Assembly: GCF_035582795.1 (NCBI RefSeq)
Contig: NC_134367.1
Span: 82,815,062 to 82,879,061, forward strand
Direction: 5' to 3'
DNA from: Mycteria americana
Taxonomy: Eukaryota > Chordata > Aves > Ciconiiformes > Ciconiidae
Length of the DNA: 64,000 bases
Under the pieces are notes generated by a model. It was not told the origin of the DNA, searched no databases, and saw only the letters and a list, made by a program, of their open reading frames with translations. The translations under genes and the position numbers were made by a program. Shown piece after piece: positions 1-12,580 of this stretch (its first letter is position 1; every line of letters begins with the position of its first letter).

Positions 1-940
<940 letters not shown>

Positions 941-3900
941 CCTAATGCGGTTGTTTCTGTCGTCATTTGCTTGGGTTCATCCATCACTTGCTGATGCAGC
1001 ATGAGGGCAGTGGGTGGTGGGGCTGGAGCTCCCCAGACAGGAGAGGCAGCGGGGAGGGTACAGGACCCCAGCCTGACTTGCGTGGGTTGCAGAGAGCTCG
1101 GCCGTGCTGAGAGCAGCCCGGGGGTGGCTGTGTGTTGCATCATGCTGCTGCAAGGTGGGTGCCCACCGCTCTGCAATGTGCTCCTCCCAGGCCCAGGGGG
1201 GAAAGGGTTACCTGGAGCCTTGCCTACAAAGGATTTTGTTTGCCTCAGCATGCCAAAAAAGTAGCCCTGGCATGCTTGTGCAGCTCCAAGGCGTGATGGA
1301 TGGAGCCAAGGCTAGGGCTGAGGGCAGGTGGCGGGCGCAGGTTAAATAAAGAGCTTTCCACTCCACTTATGGGAAGCCTGCCTGCCCTCACGCTGTCCCT
1401 GGGGAGCCCAGGGGGCCAAGGGCAGCCAGGGCCACTTCCTCACCCTGCCTGACATGCTTGCCCTTGCCCGTAATCGCACATGAGGGACTGCCTGCAAAGG
1501 GACCACCCCCTCCTCTGCCCTCCCAGGCCAGCCCCTCCCAGGGCCAGATCCTTCACGCAGGGACTCCCTGGGAGCCTGAAGGAAAACCCCAGGGGCTTCC
1601 CCCTGCCGCAAGCATTTGCCTGCCCTTTTTGCCTCTGAGGGGGCAGAGTACCGTGAGAGGTGGGGAAGCTGTCCCTGCCTGTCTCGCTTCTCTCTCACTG
1701 GGGTGGGGGGCTCTGGGGCCCCCCTTTGCTTCCACTATCCACCCCACCAGGTGCTCAGCTCCCTTGGGGAGCCACCCTAAAGCCCTGCCAGGCTTGGCAC
1801 AGCTCCCTGGGTCAGGGCATGTGTGCAGGAGCAGGCGGCCTTTGGAGGAGGACTCCTCCTGCAGCACAGGGCCCTGGCAGGAAAGTAGTCCTTGAGTTTT
1901 GGGGTGTCCCTTTGCTGTGGGAGACAGCAGTGCTGGGAAAAAAGATGATTTTCAGCTAAACTTCCAGCCCAGCAATGTTTTTTGCTCTGCTGCGTCTATG
2001 CTAAGGGTGCACTTGTTTTGCATTTTGGCTATATTTGCCTATATTAAAGTGAGACCCATATGTGAGTACACTTTTTTTGTAGCCCTATCCCAAAGGGAAA
2101 GGCTGCGGGAGGAGCTGGCCTGATCCCTCCCTCGTATCTGGGGGCAGGGAGGCCCCTGGGCAGCCCCAGGAGCTCCTGAGATGAGATCCCTCTCTGGGTG
2201 ACTGAGGTTGGACTGGAAAGCAGGAGCACGGTTGCTTCTTACAAACCAAACATGAGCTTTTACTTGCTGTGTGTGCAAGTTGTTGTGTAGTGGCACATAT
2301 TTCATCTGACAGCTCTGTGTTGGGATTTGGGGAGATGCTTAACTAATGTTAAGTCCTCAGTACTTGACCCCTGATCTCAGATTCAATTGTGGCTTAAGTG
2401 GTGTTACGAGATGGATTTTAGGACCTGCTTCTGCTGTTTGATTAAAAGGCTTTTTTAGAAGCACAGATAAATGTTAAGTTAGGAAAGCAGCCTCGTGGAT
2501 TAAACAGCGCTCGCTCTGGGGTACCAGCACAGACTCAGCTTTTCCACCTGCGTGATTAAAGTTAGGGTCCTAAGCCCACAATAGAAGGGGCTGATTTCTG
2601 GGGGAAGTGATGCTGAGCCAGCCACCCTCCCTCCAGCCGGATCAAAATCAGTGGGAGCAGGGGAAGCTTGCTCCCTCTGAATGGAGACGTAGATTTTGCA
2701 GTGCCAAACTTGAGTTTAGGACGGCTCGTGTGAGCACAGCCATGGGCAGAGGGCAATCCTCCAGCAGCCAGGGCATTGCACGGGCACTGCCTTATGTGGG
2801 GAAGCTGATGCTGCCACTGGCATCTCGTTGTTTGCTGTCTCTAACAGCAGCATTTGTCTTGTACTAACCCACAGCATCAGGTATTCTCAATAGTCTTAGT
2901 GCCAATTTCATCCTGTTTAAGTTAAGTGCCAAAAAGTGAGGTTTTACAGCTGAAAAAAATGACTGGTTTGTTGTTTTGGTTGCTCAATCAGTTAACTGAG
3001 ATGCAACGAATTTTTAAGCCTGCCAAACCAAACCTGTTCAGGTTTTAGTTTCAAACCAAAACACATTCTTAAATCTGAAACCAGCCTTTTCTTTGCGGTT
3101 GGGATTTTCAGCAACTGAAGACACAGATTGTTTGGAAACAGGTGAGTTGAATTTTCACATGGTTTATAAGCCCTGGTGTTGGGAAGGTGTTTTGGGAAAT
3201 TTCACTTGTGCACAGCAGCCTGGGTTTGGTCTTCGTTGTGCATTTCTCGAGAATCTCATTATCCTCCCTGCGCCCGTAACGGTGCTGTTGGTGGCAGGCG
3301 AAGGATCACCAGGACCAGCATCCTCTGCTTTGAGAGAGGCAAAGGAATAAATGTGGCTGCAGAGGAGTGAAAGGGAATAGAAGGAAGGATGCAGGACACC
3401 GATGTGCCGTGGGAGGGAGGGTAATGGCAGAATGGCTCTTGCCTGTGCCAGCAGCATCCTCTGGGGCTGGAGCCCACTGCTTCCTCTGCAGCCTGCTACA
3501 TCTGGGGCTGGACCAGTGCAGGACAACGCTCCGTGGCTTGGCTCCGCAGTTGCACCCAGTGGGCAACGCGAGAAGCTGCCCTGGATGCAAATATCACCAA
3601 GGGGTGGAAAATCTGGAGAAAGAAAGAGTCCTTGAGGGGACAAAAATTACGTGGGGCTGTTTAAATGAGCTCAGGAGGCACAGTCGTGACTGGGCTTTGA
3701 CGTAAGCTTCCCCAGGGTCTGCAGATGTATGGGCCGTTAGCAAAATTATTTAAGAAGCTAAATAACAGGGAAAACCCGGGTTCTGAGGGATAGGCTCGAG
3801 GGAGCCTCTGAGCAGAAGAACGAAGGGAATCCTGGAGAAGATGAGGGCACTGAAGGTGCTACCAAATTTCATTTTGATTGAGATTTTGCTAATGTGATTA

Positions 3901-4431
3901 TCTGCATTGCACAGAGAGCAGAACATGGCCCAGGATGGGCCACCTCCCACAAAATGTCACGGCTCTGTCCCCCGTTTGGGAAAGGGAACTGGCACCCCGA
4001 TGCAATTCTCTCCTGGGGCTCCAAAACGGCAGAAACAAAAAGCACTTTGACCTACAGTATTTATGAGGTTTGGTTTTGCCGAGAGGACCTGAACACCCTC
4101 TCAGCGCCGACACCAGTGCAGCTCCACTGTGTACTCAGTTGACTGTGAATCTCCCGTGGGCGTTCGGCCAATAATATTTATTCAATGAGATTTAGTAAAA
4201 GGATGAAATAGAGGCCACTTGAAAATTACCATTATTTTTCACAGGAAACTCCTAAGCAACAAATTCAGTGGCATTCTTTATTTTTGAAAGTGAAGCATTA
4301 AAACGAAGCCCTTCAAAGCACAGTTGTTCAAAATTTCAAACGCTTTTATTTTATAAGAAAATTTTTTGCTGTTTCTATTGCATTAATCCACAGAAAAATT
4401 TAATCAAATGGAACATTGCCTGTTAGGCTTG
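941..4431. other. Intergenic DNA downstream of ACTA1
   Basis: This is GC-rich sequence up to about 1.9 kb, then mixed. Open frames occur on both strands but overlap one another, lack splice-supported continuation and show no recognisable domain. I see no RNA gene. 4140-4430 is clearly more AT-rich than its surroundings and leads into the pyrimidine tract. Confidence 0.6.
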
Positions 4432-4481
<50 letters not shown>

Positions 4482-4484
4482 CTC

Positions 4485-4529
<45 letters not shown>

Positions 4530-4558
4530 TTCTCTCTTTCTTTCTTTCTCTCTTTCTC

Positions 4559-4598
<40 letters not shown>

Positions 4599-4600
4599 TC
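4432..4600. repeat. TTTC/TC microsatellite, pure pyrimidine tract
   Basis: 169 bases contain only C and T on the plus strand: TTTC units, then interleaved TC and TTTC units, then TTTC units again. The minus strand is accordingly GAAA/GA. The lysine/arginine/glutamate and serine/phenylalanine/leucine open frames across it are artefacts of the repeat. Such mirror-symmetric homopurine-homopyrimidine tracts can adopt triplex structure, and their length is usually polymorphic. Confidence 0.97.
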
Positions 4601-7600
4601 AGAACTGAACAGGCATTTTTCTTCAAAAAATAATTAAAAGAGCTATTCAGATGTATAGATTTCCATGGTGCATCTCCTGGGACTGGAAAAAGGAGCACAG
4701 GAGGGTGACTGTAACCCGTTGATCAACCGATGGATAATTGCAGGCAGTGCTGGTGTGGAGGGCTCCCACGTGGGACAGATGCCAGTCAGGGTGGGCAGCT
4801 TTAGCGACAGGGCCATTCGGAGCATCCCCTGGCCTCACGCTCTTTCCCGGGAACTGCTGGCAGCTTTTGGGATCCTCTGCAGTCCCTCAGGAGCAGGACA
4901 GCCTTTGAGGGGACCGAAAGGGTCTGGCTTGAAGCCTGGGGAATTAGTTGTAATTGCAGCTGGCAAAGGCTCTGCTTTTTATTTGTCCAGAACCTGAAAA
5001 ATAAAGCAGCTTCTGATTGCTATGCAGCGGGGAAAGCTGGGAGTATTGCTGGCTCCCACTGGGGATGTGTGCTGTGTGTGATGGGGATGAGCAGATGATG
5101 GAGAAACCTTTTATTGCCCAGGGGGTCTCCTTCTTCCCCCCTGCAGGGCATCCGTGAAGTTTCAACCCTGAAACTACACCGCTCGGTGCAGAACTGGGGC
5201 CAGCAGCGTGCAAACCTCCAGCACTGCGGCGACCCTGGGCAGCTTATCCTCCTGTGCCTGCAGGGACCACGGCCAAACCCTGTCTTGTCTCGGCTGCTCA
5301 AGGCCACGCTCTGAAACTAAAACGTGCGGCTCGGGGGCAGCTCTGGCTGCGGTTGTTCAGGGAGTGCCGCAGGCAGCCCGGGAATGAGCCTCTCTGTAAC
5401 CCCACCTCGGGGAGCTGTATATATATAGATCCCTGGAAGCAGCCTTCTTCCTTGGCACATCCCTCCCACCCGTAATACCCTCCAAACATGCTCTCCCTGC
5501 CCCCCTGCGCCCTCGCTGCTCGGCTTCCAGCAGCTTCTCTCCCTTCCAGGGAAAACAAGGCTTTAAAGCGGAGAAATATCATTGCTGGAGGGAAAACGGG
5601 GAGGACCGCCTTATAAAAGGGCTCTCACACATGCCCAGAGATGAGCAGCATAAAGAAAACGGCAACAGGCATCAGTGCCTGCCCCTGGCTCACGGAGGCA
5701 CGTTTATTTCATTGCAGTGCAGCTGGGCTCTTCCACGAGGACCTGAGTTGTATTTGCAAAGGAGACCATGCCTTGTAGCTCTTCTGGTTAGGTTGCCCTC
5801 TTTCACCACAGCAGGAGCACTCTGAGAGGGGGTTCAGGTACATGAGTGTAGGGGGACCTCTGTACGGCTGCAGCTCGGTCCTTTTCCCAGGGGAAGAGCT
5901 GCCCCGGTGCCCAGCGAGCGCAGGCAGGGACAGAGGTGCTCCCACAGGCAGCACTGGGGTGGTGACAGGAGATAGTGACCCTTCATCTCACACCTACTGG
6001 TCCCTCAGACACAGGCATCACCTGATGTATTCGAGTGCAAAATAAAATGAGTTTACATTGCCATTAACAGCGGCCGGTGCTGAGCTTAGGTTGGTGACGT
6101 TGCGTTGGCTAGGACAGCGCTGGGAAGGGGACACCCAGAGAGCAGAGGAAGGGCTGGTCGCCGGCGCAGTGCAAGAGCCAGCTGTGCTGGGGGAGCAGCC
6201 GATGGCACGATAGTCCTGCCCTTCCCAAACCTCCCCATGGCTGCAGGGAGATGGCTGGCTGCAGAGGGAGGGATGGGGGGCCATGCAAGCGGGAGGAGGT
6301 CCGAAGCAGGTCAACCCAAAAGAAGCCAACAAGGTTTCCCAGGGCAACTGTATCTGCTGCTGTAAGATTTTAAAATTCCTTTTAGCAACCATCATCACAA
6401 AGAATGGTTAAAATAACAGGCATGAGGATCTAAACTGGTTTGAGTTTGCTGGTGATGAACAATGCTGTTGCTGGGCTAGCTGCCTGTGGAGTACAGCCAA
6501 AGGGCGCAGCGGGGAGCTCTGCGTGCTCTGCACTACCTCCCGTGCTGAAAATGAAGTGTGGTCCAGGTGCTGAGGCCATCCACTTTCTTGCCATGAGTTA
6601 TTCAGAGTGGTTGTGTAGGGATTGAGGCACTTTTCAAAAGGCTGTAGAACAGGATATTTCATCCATAAGGATTTTTTGTCCTGGAAAACCCTACCTCCCA
6701 AAAAACCCAACAGAGAGCTACCAGAGCTCCCTAACCCCAACCGTTTTGAAGCAGAGGTGGTGGTGTTCCTACCTAATCCCAGCAGCACTGCCACAGGTGA
6801 TATGCCATGTTTCTGTGACTGCAGAAACTGAGCAGTTTACATTGGGAGGTTGGTTTTCTTTGCCTTTTTTCCCTTCCTATCCCAAGCCCGTCATGGTTTT
6901 CCTCTGTGACCATGAGCAGGTCAACACTCACAGCTGCGTTTGTGGCCAGCAAAGTGGCTTTTCTGTTTTCTGTCTCAAAGAAGATAATGAGGAACAGCTA
7001 AGGGGTTTGAGATGTTGTCATAGAAGGTGTTTGGGGAATGTGAAATACTTGCAATCCTAAATTTAGCTCTGAAAGTCATGCAGCCAAGTTTCCTGGCACA
7101 AATACCAGAGAAAGTCTTGAAATCTGAATGTTTTCCAAGCGTGGCCACAAGCCAGAGGCTGCAGTAGCCGCCGGCAGTGCCGGGGATCTCCAGCTGTGCC
7201 TCCGGAGAGTCCGTCGCCTTGCTGAGAGCCCAGACTGCCCTCTTCCTCCTGAGCTGTTCACACCAGGAACCCGAAACACCAGCAGTTTCTGTCCTTGCTC
7301 TAGGTGCAATGCATCTGTACTTGGCCCACAAGAGCCCTGTGGGACAAGATTATTTTTCATACCTAAGAAAAGAGGCAAATTTATGAGGATTACAGTATTC
7401 AATCCAGTAAACTCAGGGAGAATATGTGAAAACTCTCTTGGGATATATGTTTTAGGAAAAGCATGGCAATTGATTTTAGAGCTACTACTCTGAGATTTAC
7501 TCCCTCTTTCCTTTATTTTTGTTACCCCACTGAAGCCAGCCCATCCTGGCCGAGACTGCATGGTCGAGCGGTTACAGTCCCCCTGTTCACATGTGAGGGC

Positions 7601-10600
7601 TTAAATGCCAGACAAGTTAATAAAGAAGATTGATCTGCTTCGATAGCAAACTATGGCATTAAGTGGAACTTGGTGCTAAAATCCAAAGTCAAAGTTAAAA
7701 AGGGTGTCATTTAATCCTTGAAGTGCTTAACCTCTGCTGACACCTTGCTTTTTTTTTTGCTTAGTGCCTGCTGCACGTGTTCCTGTGTGGAGAAGCAACT
7801 TGACATAACTCCTGTCACATCTTGACCGGGATCCAGGAACCAGGTGTAGCTCTGCCCAAACTGGAGGCGCTTGGTTTCTTCATCGGCTGCAGCTTCCCCG
7901 GGCAAAGGCTGAAGCAGGACTGCGGGCAGCCCGGGGAGCACACCTGCTGAATGTGCATCATTGTTTAAAAATAAAAAGGGGAGAGCAAAGAATAACATGG
8001 AAAATATTGCAAGGTCAGCAGGCGGCGTGGGGAGGGCTCGTGCCTGGGCAGGGGGGTCTGGGCAAGGACAGAACAAATACTGGGAGTCGTGGACACAGAG
8101 GCCTTGTAAGGAGAAGGCGTCTGGGATGATCTGCAGCAGAGAAATGATAGAGAAGGCTCCTAGGGGACCTGTATTGACATTGCACTCAGTATTGATTCTT
8201 ACTATTTGTGCCTATTTCAGCGTTGCAGTAAAGTTTCAGCCCATTTATCCAGTCTCAGATACCCTCTGCTGGGTTAGACAAATCCTCGGTTTAACGGTTT
8301 GCTAACGTGCTGGAGTTGATTCATGCAAGTAATCCTCACTGAAGCCGCTGAGAGGACAATGGATTTGGTTAATGTTTAAGTCCTTGCATGATCAGGTCCC
8401 AGATTAAGAAACAAAGCCATAGCAATAAAAGCAATCACATGAGGAAGCAGAAGGGAGGAAGAGGGAATAATTAATTTTATTGCTGCAAGTCCAGAACCTG
8501 GCATGGCTTGAGGCCATGAAATGATCAGCTGGAAGAAAAAGATTAAAAAAATATTCTTTTCCTGAAATGTGTAAGATGTATGCATTTAATCTGTTGCCTG
8601 TTCTGTAGAGATTTTATTGCTGATTTCATAATTCGCACCTATTTTTCTCCATTTTCTCTGGAAGAATCAGTCTGAATTAAGGACCGGTTGAGCAAATGAG
8701 GGCATAGAAGAAAATTGACAAGCAGTAAGACCCAAGTCTGGACCACAGGTATTCTGTAGGAGTAGTAGCTTTGACGAATAAGATACATGGGTGGAAAAAA
8801 AAGGACTTAAGGAGAAAATGTTTTATGACATAACTGTTGTCCCATCAGCTTTGCGCTGGGAAAGAGTGCCGAGTTGCAGAGCTGGAAGCGAGGGCAGGCT
8901 TAAGCTCCAAGGAGGTATTTTCCTTTCCAACCCTGGTTTATCTCTGACCAGCAAGACGGTAAGTGGCTTCTGAGTAGTTTTGGAGAAATTACCATAAATA
9001 TACTGACTGTGTATGGGAACGGTGTTTTAATATGGTAAGTGTAACCATGAGCAGGGTTTGGTATTGCTAAATGAATATTTAAAGCAAATGTCTGATAAGT
9101 TCTTCACTGGCAGTTTGACTTGTGAGTCATGTTGCACAGTCCCCAACCATGCCCCTCTCTATTTATAAATTCATGCCTTGCTATATCTGACTTGCTAAAT
9201 AAGCCTTCCAAACTGCGGAAGGGATTCTGGTGGCGTATTATGGGACGCAGGGAATAATTTAGAAGAGTAAGGGAAGTTAGAAAGGGCATGGCAAACCTCC
9301 GCCCACCGCCTTCGGAAGAGCAGAGCTTATGTGCCACTTAGCTTTTTCACCACGAAAAAGCCCGGGAGGCGCAGGCCGTCGACTTCAGTCTGCCGGGCGC
9401 AAGGTGGGGAAAGAAGAGCAGAGAGAGGGTTCATCTGGGCCGAGCCCCTGCCTGTGTTTTAGGATGTGTGGAGGACCGGGGCAAGGTTATCGCAGGGAAG
9501 CATGTCCACAAACCCAACTGCGATCAAGCCGGTGGTTCGCTGCCCATGCACGGTGCCTGGAGGGAGGGTGTGGAGCTGCTGGAGCTCATCCCTACCCCTG
9601 CTAGTGGCGAGGAGCGGAGTCTCGGTGGGGGTCCCTGCCGGCATCTGCCCAGGGCCCTGCTGTGCACGAGCGCTGATCCCAGGTCGCTGCCCGTCTGCTG
9701 GCTGCTGGCCGTGGGGTGCCTCAGTGCTGACAGGGCTCAGATGTGCAGGAAGGTGAGCGGACACATCTCTAGAGCTGCGCCCTCCTCCCCAGGGCTGCCG
9801 CTGGGGAAAAGAGCGTGTTACCAAATGCCGGGCTGCAGAAGCCCTCCCGGACACTGCATCAGTGTAAACTGCGGGCACGGGGTCTCTGGCACTGTCTGTG
9901 TTGCTCCCTGCAATGGGGAGGAAAGGGCTTCCAGTGCCCTGCTTGCCGCTGCCTTCTGTGGGGCAGAGACGGGCCCTCCGTCCCCGACAAGGACCCAGCC
10001 AGACCCCTCGTGCACAGCTGCTGGGTGGTGCAGGGAGTCCCGTCTGGTGTCTTCTTCCAATGCCCAAATCAGTGACTCGTGCAGAGTGGCGCGCACCTCC
10101 CCATCGAGCAGGCGGAGGGCAGGGGTGATCAGGCAAGGGTGCAGGAGGTGCGCAGTGGAAATTGTACTGGGGAGCACAGCGGTGGTGCCACTAAATGCAG
10201 AAGGAAGAGTCCTGACCTGTTCTGCCTGTCTCCTCTCCACAGGCAAAGGGCAAAGAGGGACAAAGACACGCAAAGGGTTTTTAAAGTGTGGTTTGGATGA
10301 ATGCATGATCATCCTTTTCCCTGTCAGTCATTTGTCCAGGGTGGTTGTCTGCAAATGCACTGGGCAACCGAGAGACCAGGTCTGAATGTGGGACACATGC
10401 AAGTCCTCATCTTCGGGGCCACCCTGGGGCCTGAGGGTCATGTCTGTCTTCACAGAAGGCAGAATGATGCAGTCAGTGTGCTTGGTGACATACACGAAGT
10501 TCCCTACACATAAATCAGTATTTAGACTCCATGGGACAGGCAAAGCCTCTGGAATGACTGTACAAAACCCCAGGTAATCAAAAGTCCTCTTCAGGAAACC

Positions 10601-12541
10601 AGTTCAGATGAGGTCTTTCTATTTCGTTCTCTGGTGACATTGAAGTAGCCAGGCATGGTGTCCCTCTGCCTCAGCTGACCGTGGAGCCCTGTGTTGGCAC
10701 AGCTGTCATATCTTGGGAAACGAAATTGCTCATTGTTTACTATATTTAATGGAGACTCTTCCTACTTGTATCCTTGGCCAAACTTGTCCCCTGAGCAATG
10801 TCCAGGGAGAATCTTGGGTTCGTGTGGCCTTGCTCCTCTCCATGGAGACGTTTGACAGGGGAGGGATGGAGGGTGATTTCTGCTTCTCTGTCTTCCTTGG
10901 AGCCTTAGGAGGTAGCTGTAAGATTAAGAATATCGATGTAGGCAAGTCCAGCACGCCCATAATCTTCCTTGGAAAGCAGATTGGTGGGGTTGCAGAGTTG
11001 CTTGTTTCTGAGACTTTAGTGACTGAAGGTACTGGGTTTATCCCTGCTTGCCTCTTTCTGTGTGCCTCCTGGAGCTATCCGCTTTCTGGAGGACGCTGTT
11101 TGACTCCGAAGGACTTCACAGGAAGGCAACTTCTTTCCTGCCCAGCTTAGCAAGGCTGTGCTGCCGTAGCATCCATTCAGCTTTGCTGAGCACCTTCCTC
11201 TGCAGAGGTCTCAGGGCAGGCAGTCGGTCTGAGCCCCACAGGGACAGCGTAAGGAAGCAATCGCATACTGCTGTACCACAGACAACAGCACAACTACAAG
11301 TTAATTAGTATTTCGCAGCCAGAGGAAGAGGCTGCTCTGTCCTTGCACAGGTGGGGGAGTGGGAGCGTGGGGAGGGCCGGGACGTCCGCCCGGCTGGGAG
11401 AGTGCCAGCAGCACACCCAGAGTCCCAAACTCCCAGTCTCCTCTCTCAGGAGTAAAGCCACCCACCTCGTCAGCCGCCGCTAGCAAAACGCATCATTTGC
11501 TCATGGATAACGCTCACGTTTTCTCTCAGCGAGCACGTAGCTGGTAGCAAGCTTCTCCAGCAAGCTCAGCTCAGCGCAGCCTTTTTAGTTCTGTATCCCC
11601 TGCATTTCCTCGTGTTGTCCATCACCCCTGATCCAGGGCGAGCGGTGGGTGCAGTGGGAGTCATTTCTTTCTTGCCGGGGTGGCAGGCGAGAGGTGGTGC
11701 TGGGGCAGGAGCCAGCAAGCGGCGCAGCCAGCTCCTTTGCTGCTCCAAAACCAGCCGCCCGCAGCACCCTTGGCCCCGTCGGAGGGGAAACCAGCACGTG
11801 ATGCTCCCCGTGCAGCCCAGCGGGCACAGTGGTGTTTCCGGGCACCGACGGTTCGTTTTGCACGAGGCAGCGGGAACAACGGGGGTCCAGCTGCCTTCCC
11901 CCCCGTGCTGCCGTGCGTGGGCTCAGGGCACCACGGTGGGTCGTGCAGGGAGACGTCTGGTTCACGGGCGGCTCGGGCTGGATTCACACCAGCAAGCTGG
12001 GGAGATGAAAGTCAGCCTAACACCACTCTCCAGAGCCAACAGGTTCCCCGTGCCGAGTAGATAATTCATTATAAACAATATACACAGATGTCAGCACTCT
12101 CTAGGGGAGCCACTCGCAAGTGGCACACAGGTTTTTTTCAAGGGCATCCATTTGTCAAAACCATTCTCGAGATAATTTCTGCCCGGGGGGATGCGATGTT
12201 TCACGCTGGGGCTTTTCCCACTGGGTTGCACTTGCTCCCCTTCCCCCAAGAACCGAAATCCAGGCGCCAAGCTGTGCGATGGCAGATTTCAGGTACCTTT
12301 CGCATAAGGTGGTGCAGGCCGGCCTTTTCGGTGACTGTCCTTGCGGGGAGGCTGCTTTGCTGGAGCATTTAGGATGGTGAGCACCAGAGGGGACAAACAG
12401 GTGTCCGGAGACAAATGTATTAAAATTTTAATCTGGAGAGACCTGGGGAAATGGCTGTAGTGTTTGTTTTTCTGTATTTTAAACTGGTACTGTGTTTTGC
12501 TGAACAGCTAGGCTTTCTCCAAGGAAGCGATGAGGGGAAGC
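4601..12541. other. GC-rich intergenic DNA, no supported gene
   Basis: No protein family, tRNA or transposon is recognisable. Isolated promoter-like words occur: TATATATATA at about 5418-5428 and TATAAAAGGG at about 5612-5621. A frame open for 305 codons (9468-10385, beginning at GTG) overlaps a 225-codon frame on the other strand. Its cysteine/serine/arginine/proline-heavy composition looks like chance translation of GC-rich DNA. A splice-like interval 9463-9752 lies inside it. Confidence 0.55.
5612..5621 (+). promoter_or_regulatory. Isolated TATA-box-like element in intergenic DNA
   Basis: TATAAAAGGG is a textbook TATA box sitting in otherwise GC-rich sequence, about 5 kb downstream of ACTA1. 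A run of alternating TA lies about 190 bases upstream. No convincing open frame or exon follows, so this is a candidate start for a non-coding transcript at best. Confidence 0.2.
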
Positions 12542-12580
12542 GAAGATTTCCCATCCCTTAAGACAGGATGGGAAATCTTC
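12542..12580. repeat. Perfect 15-bp inverted repeat with 9-base loop
   Basis: The left arm gaagatttcccatcc (12542-12556) is the exact reverse complement of 12566-12580. The loop is cttaagaca. No neighbouring gene or transposon end explains it. Confidence 0.9.

Noticed and set aside
4408-4698. Lys/Arg/Glu and Ser/Phe/Leu repeat proteins
   Set aside because: They are translations of the TTTC/GAAA microsatellite.
7545-7610. Sequence with a tRNA-like GGTCGAGCGGTTA fragment
   Set aside because: No cloverleaf can be closed around it; there is no matching acceptor stem or T-arm.
9459-10136. 225-codon minus-strand open frame
   Set aside because: It overlaps an even longer plus-strand frame, has random-looking composition and no domain.
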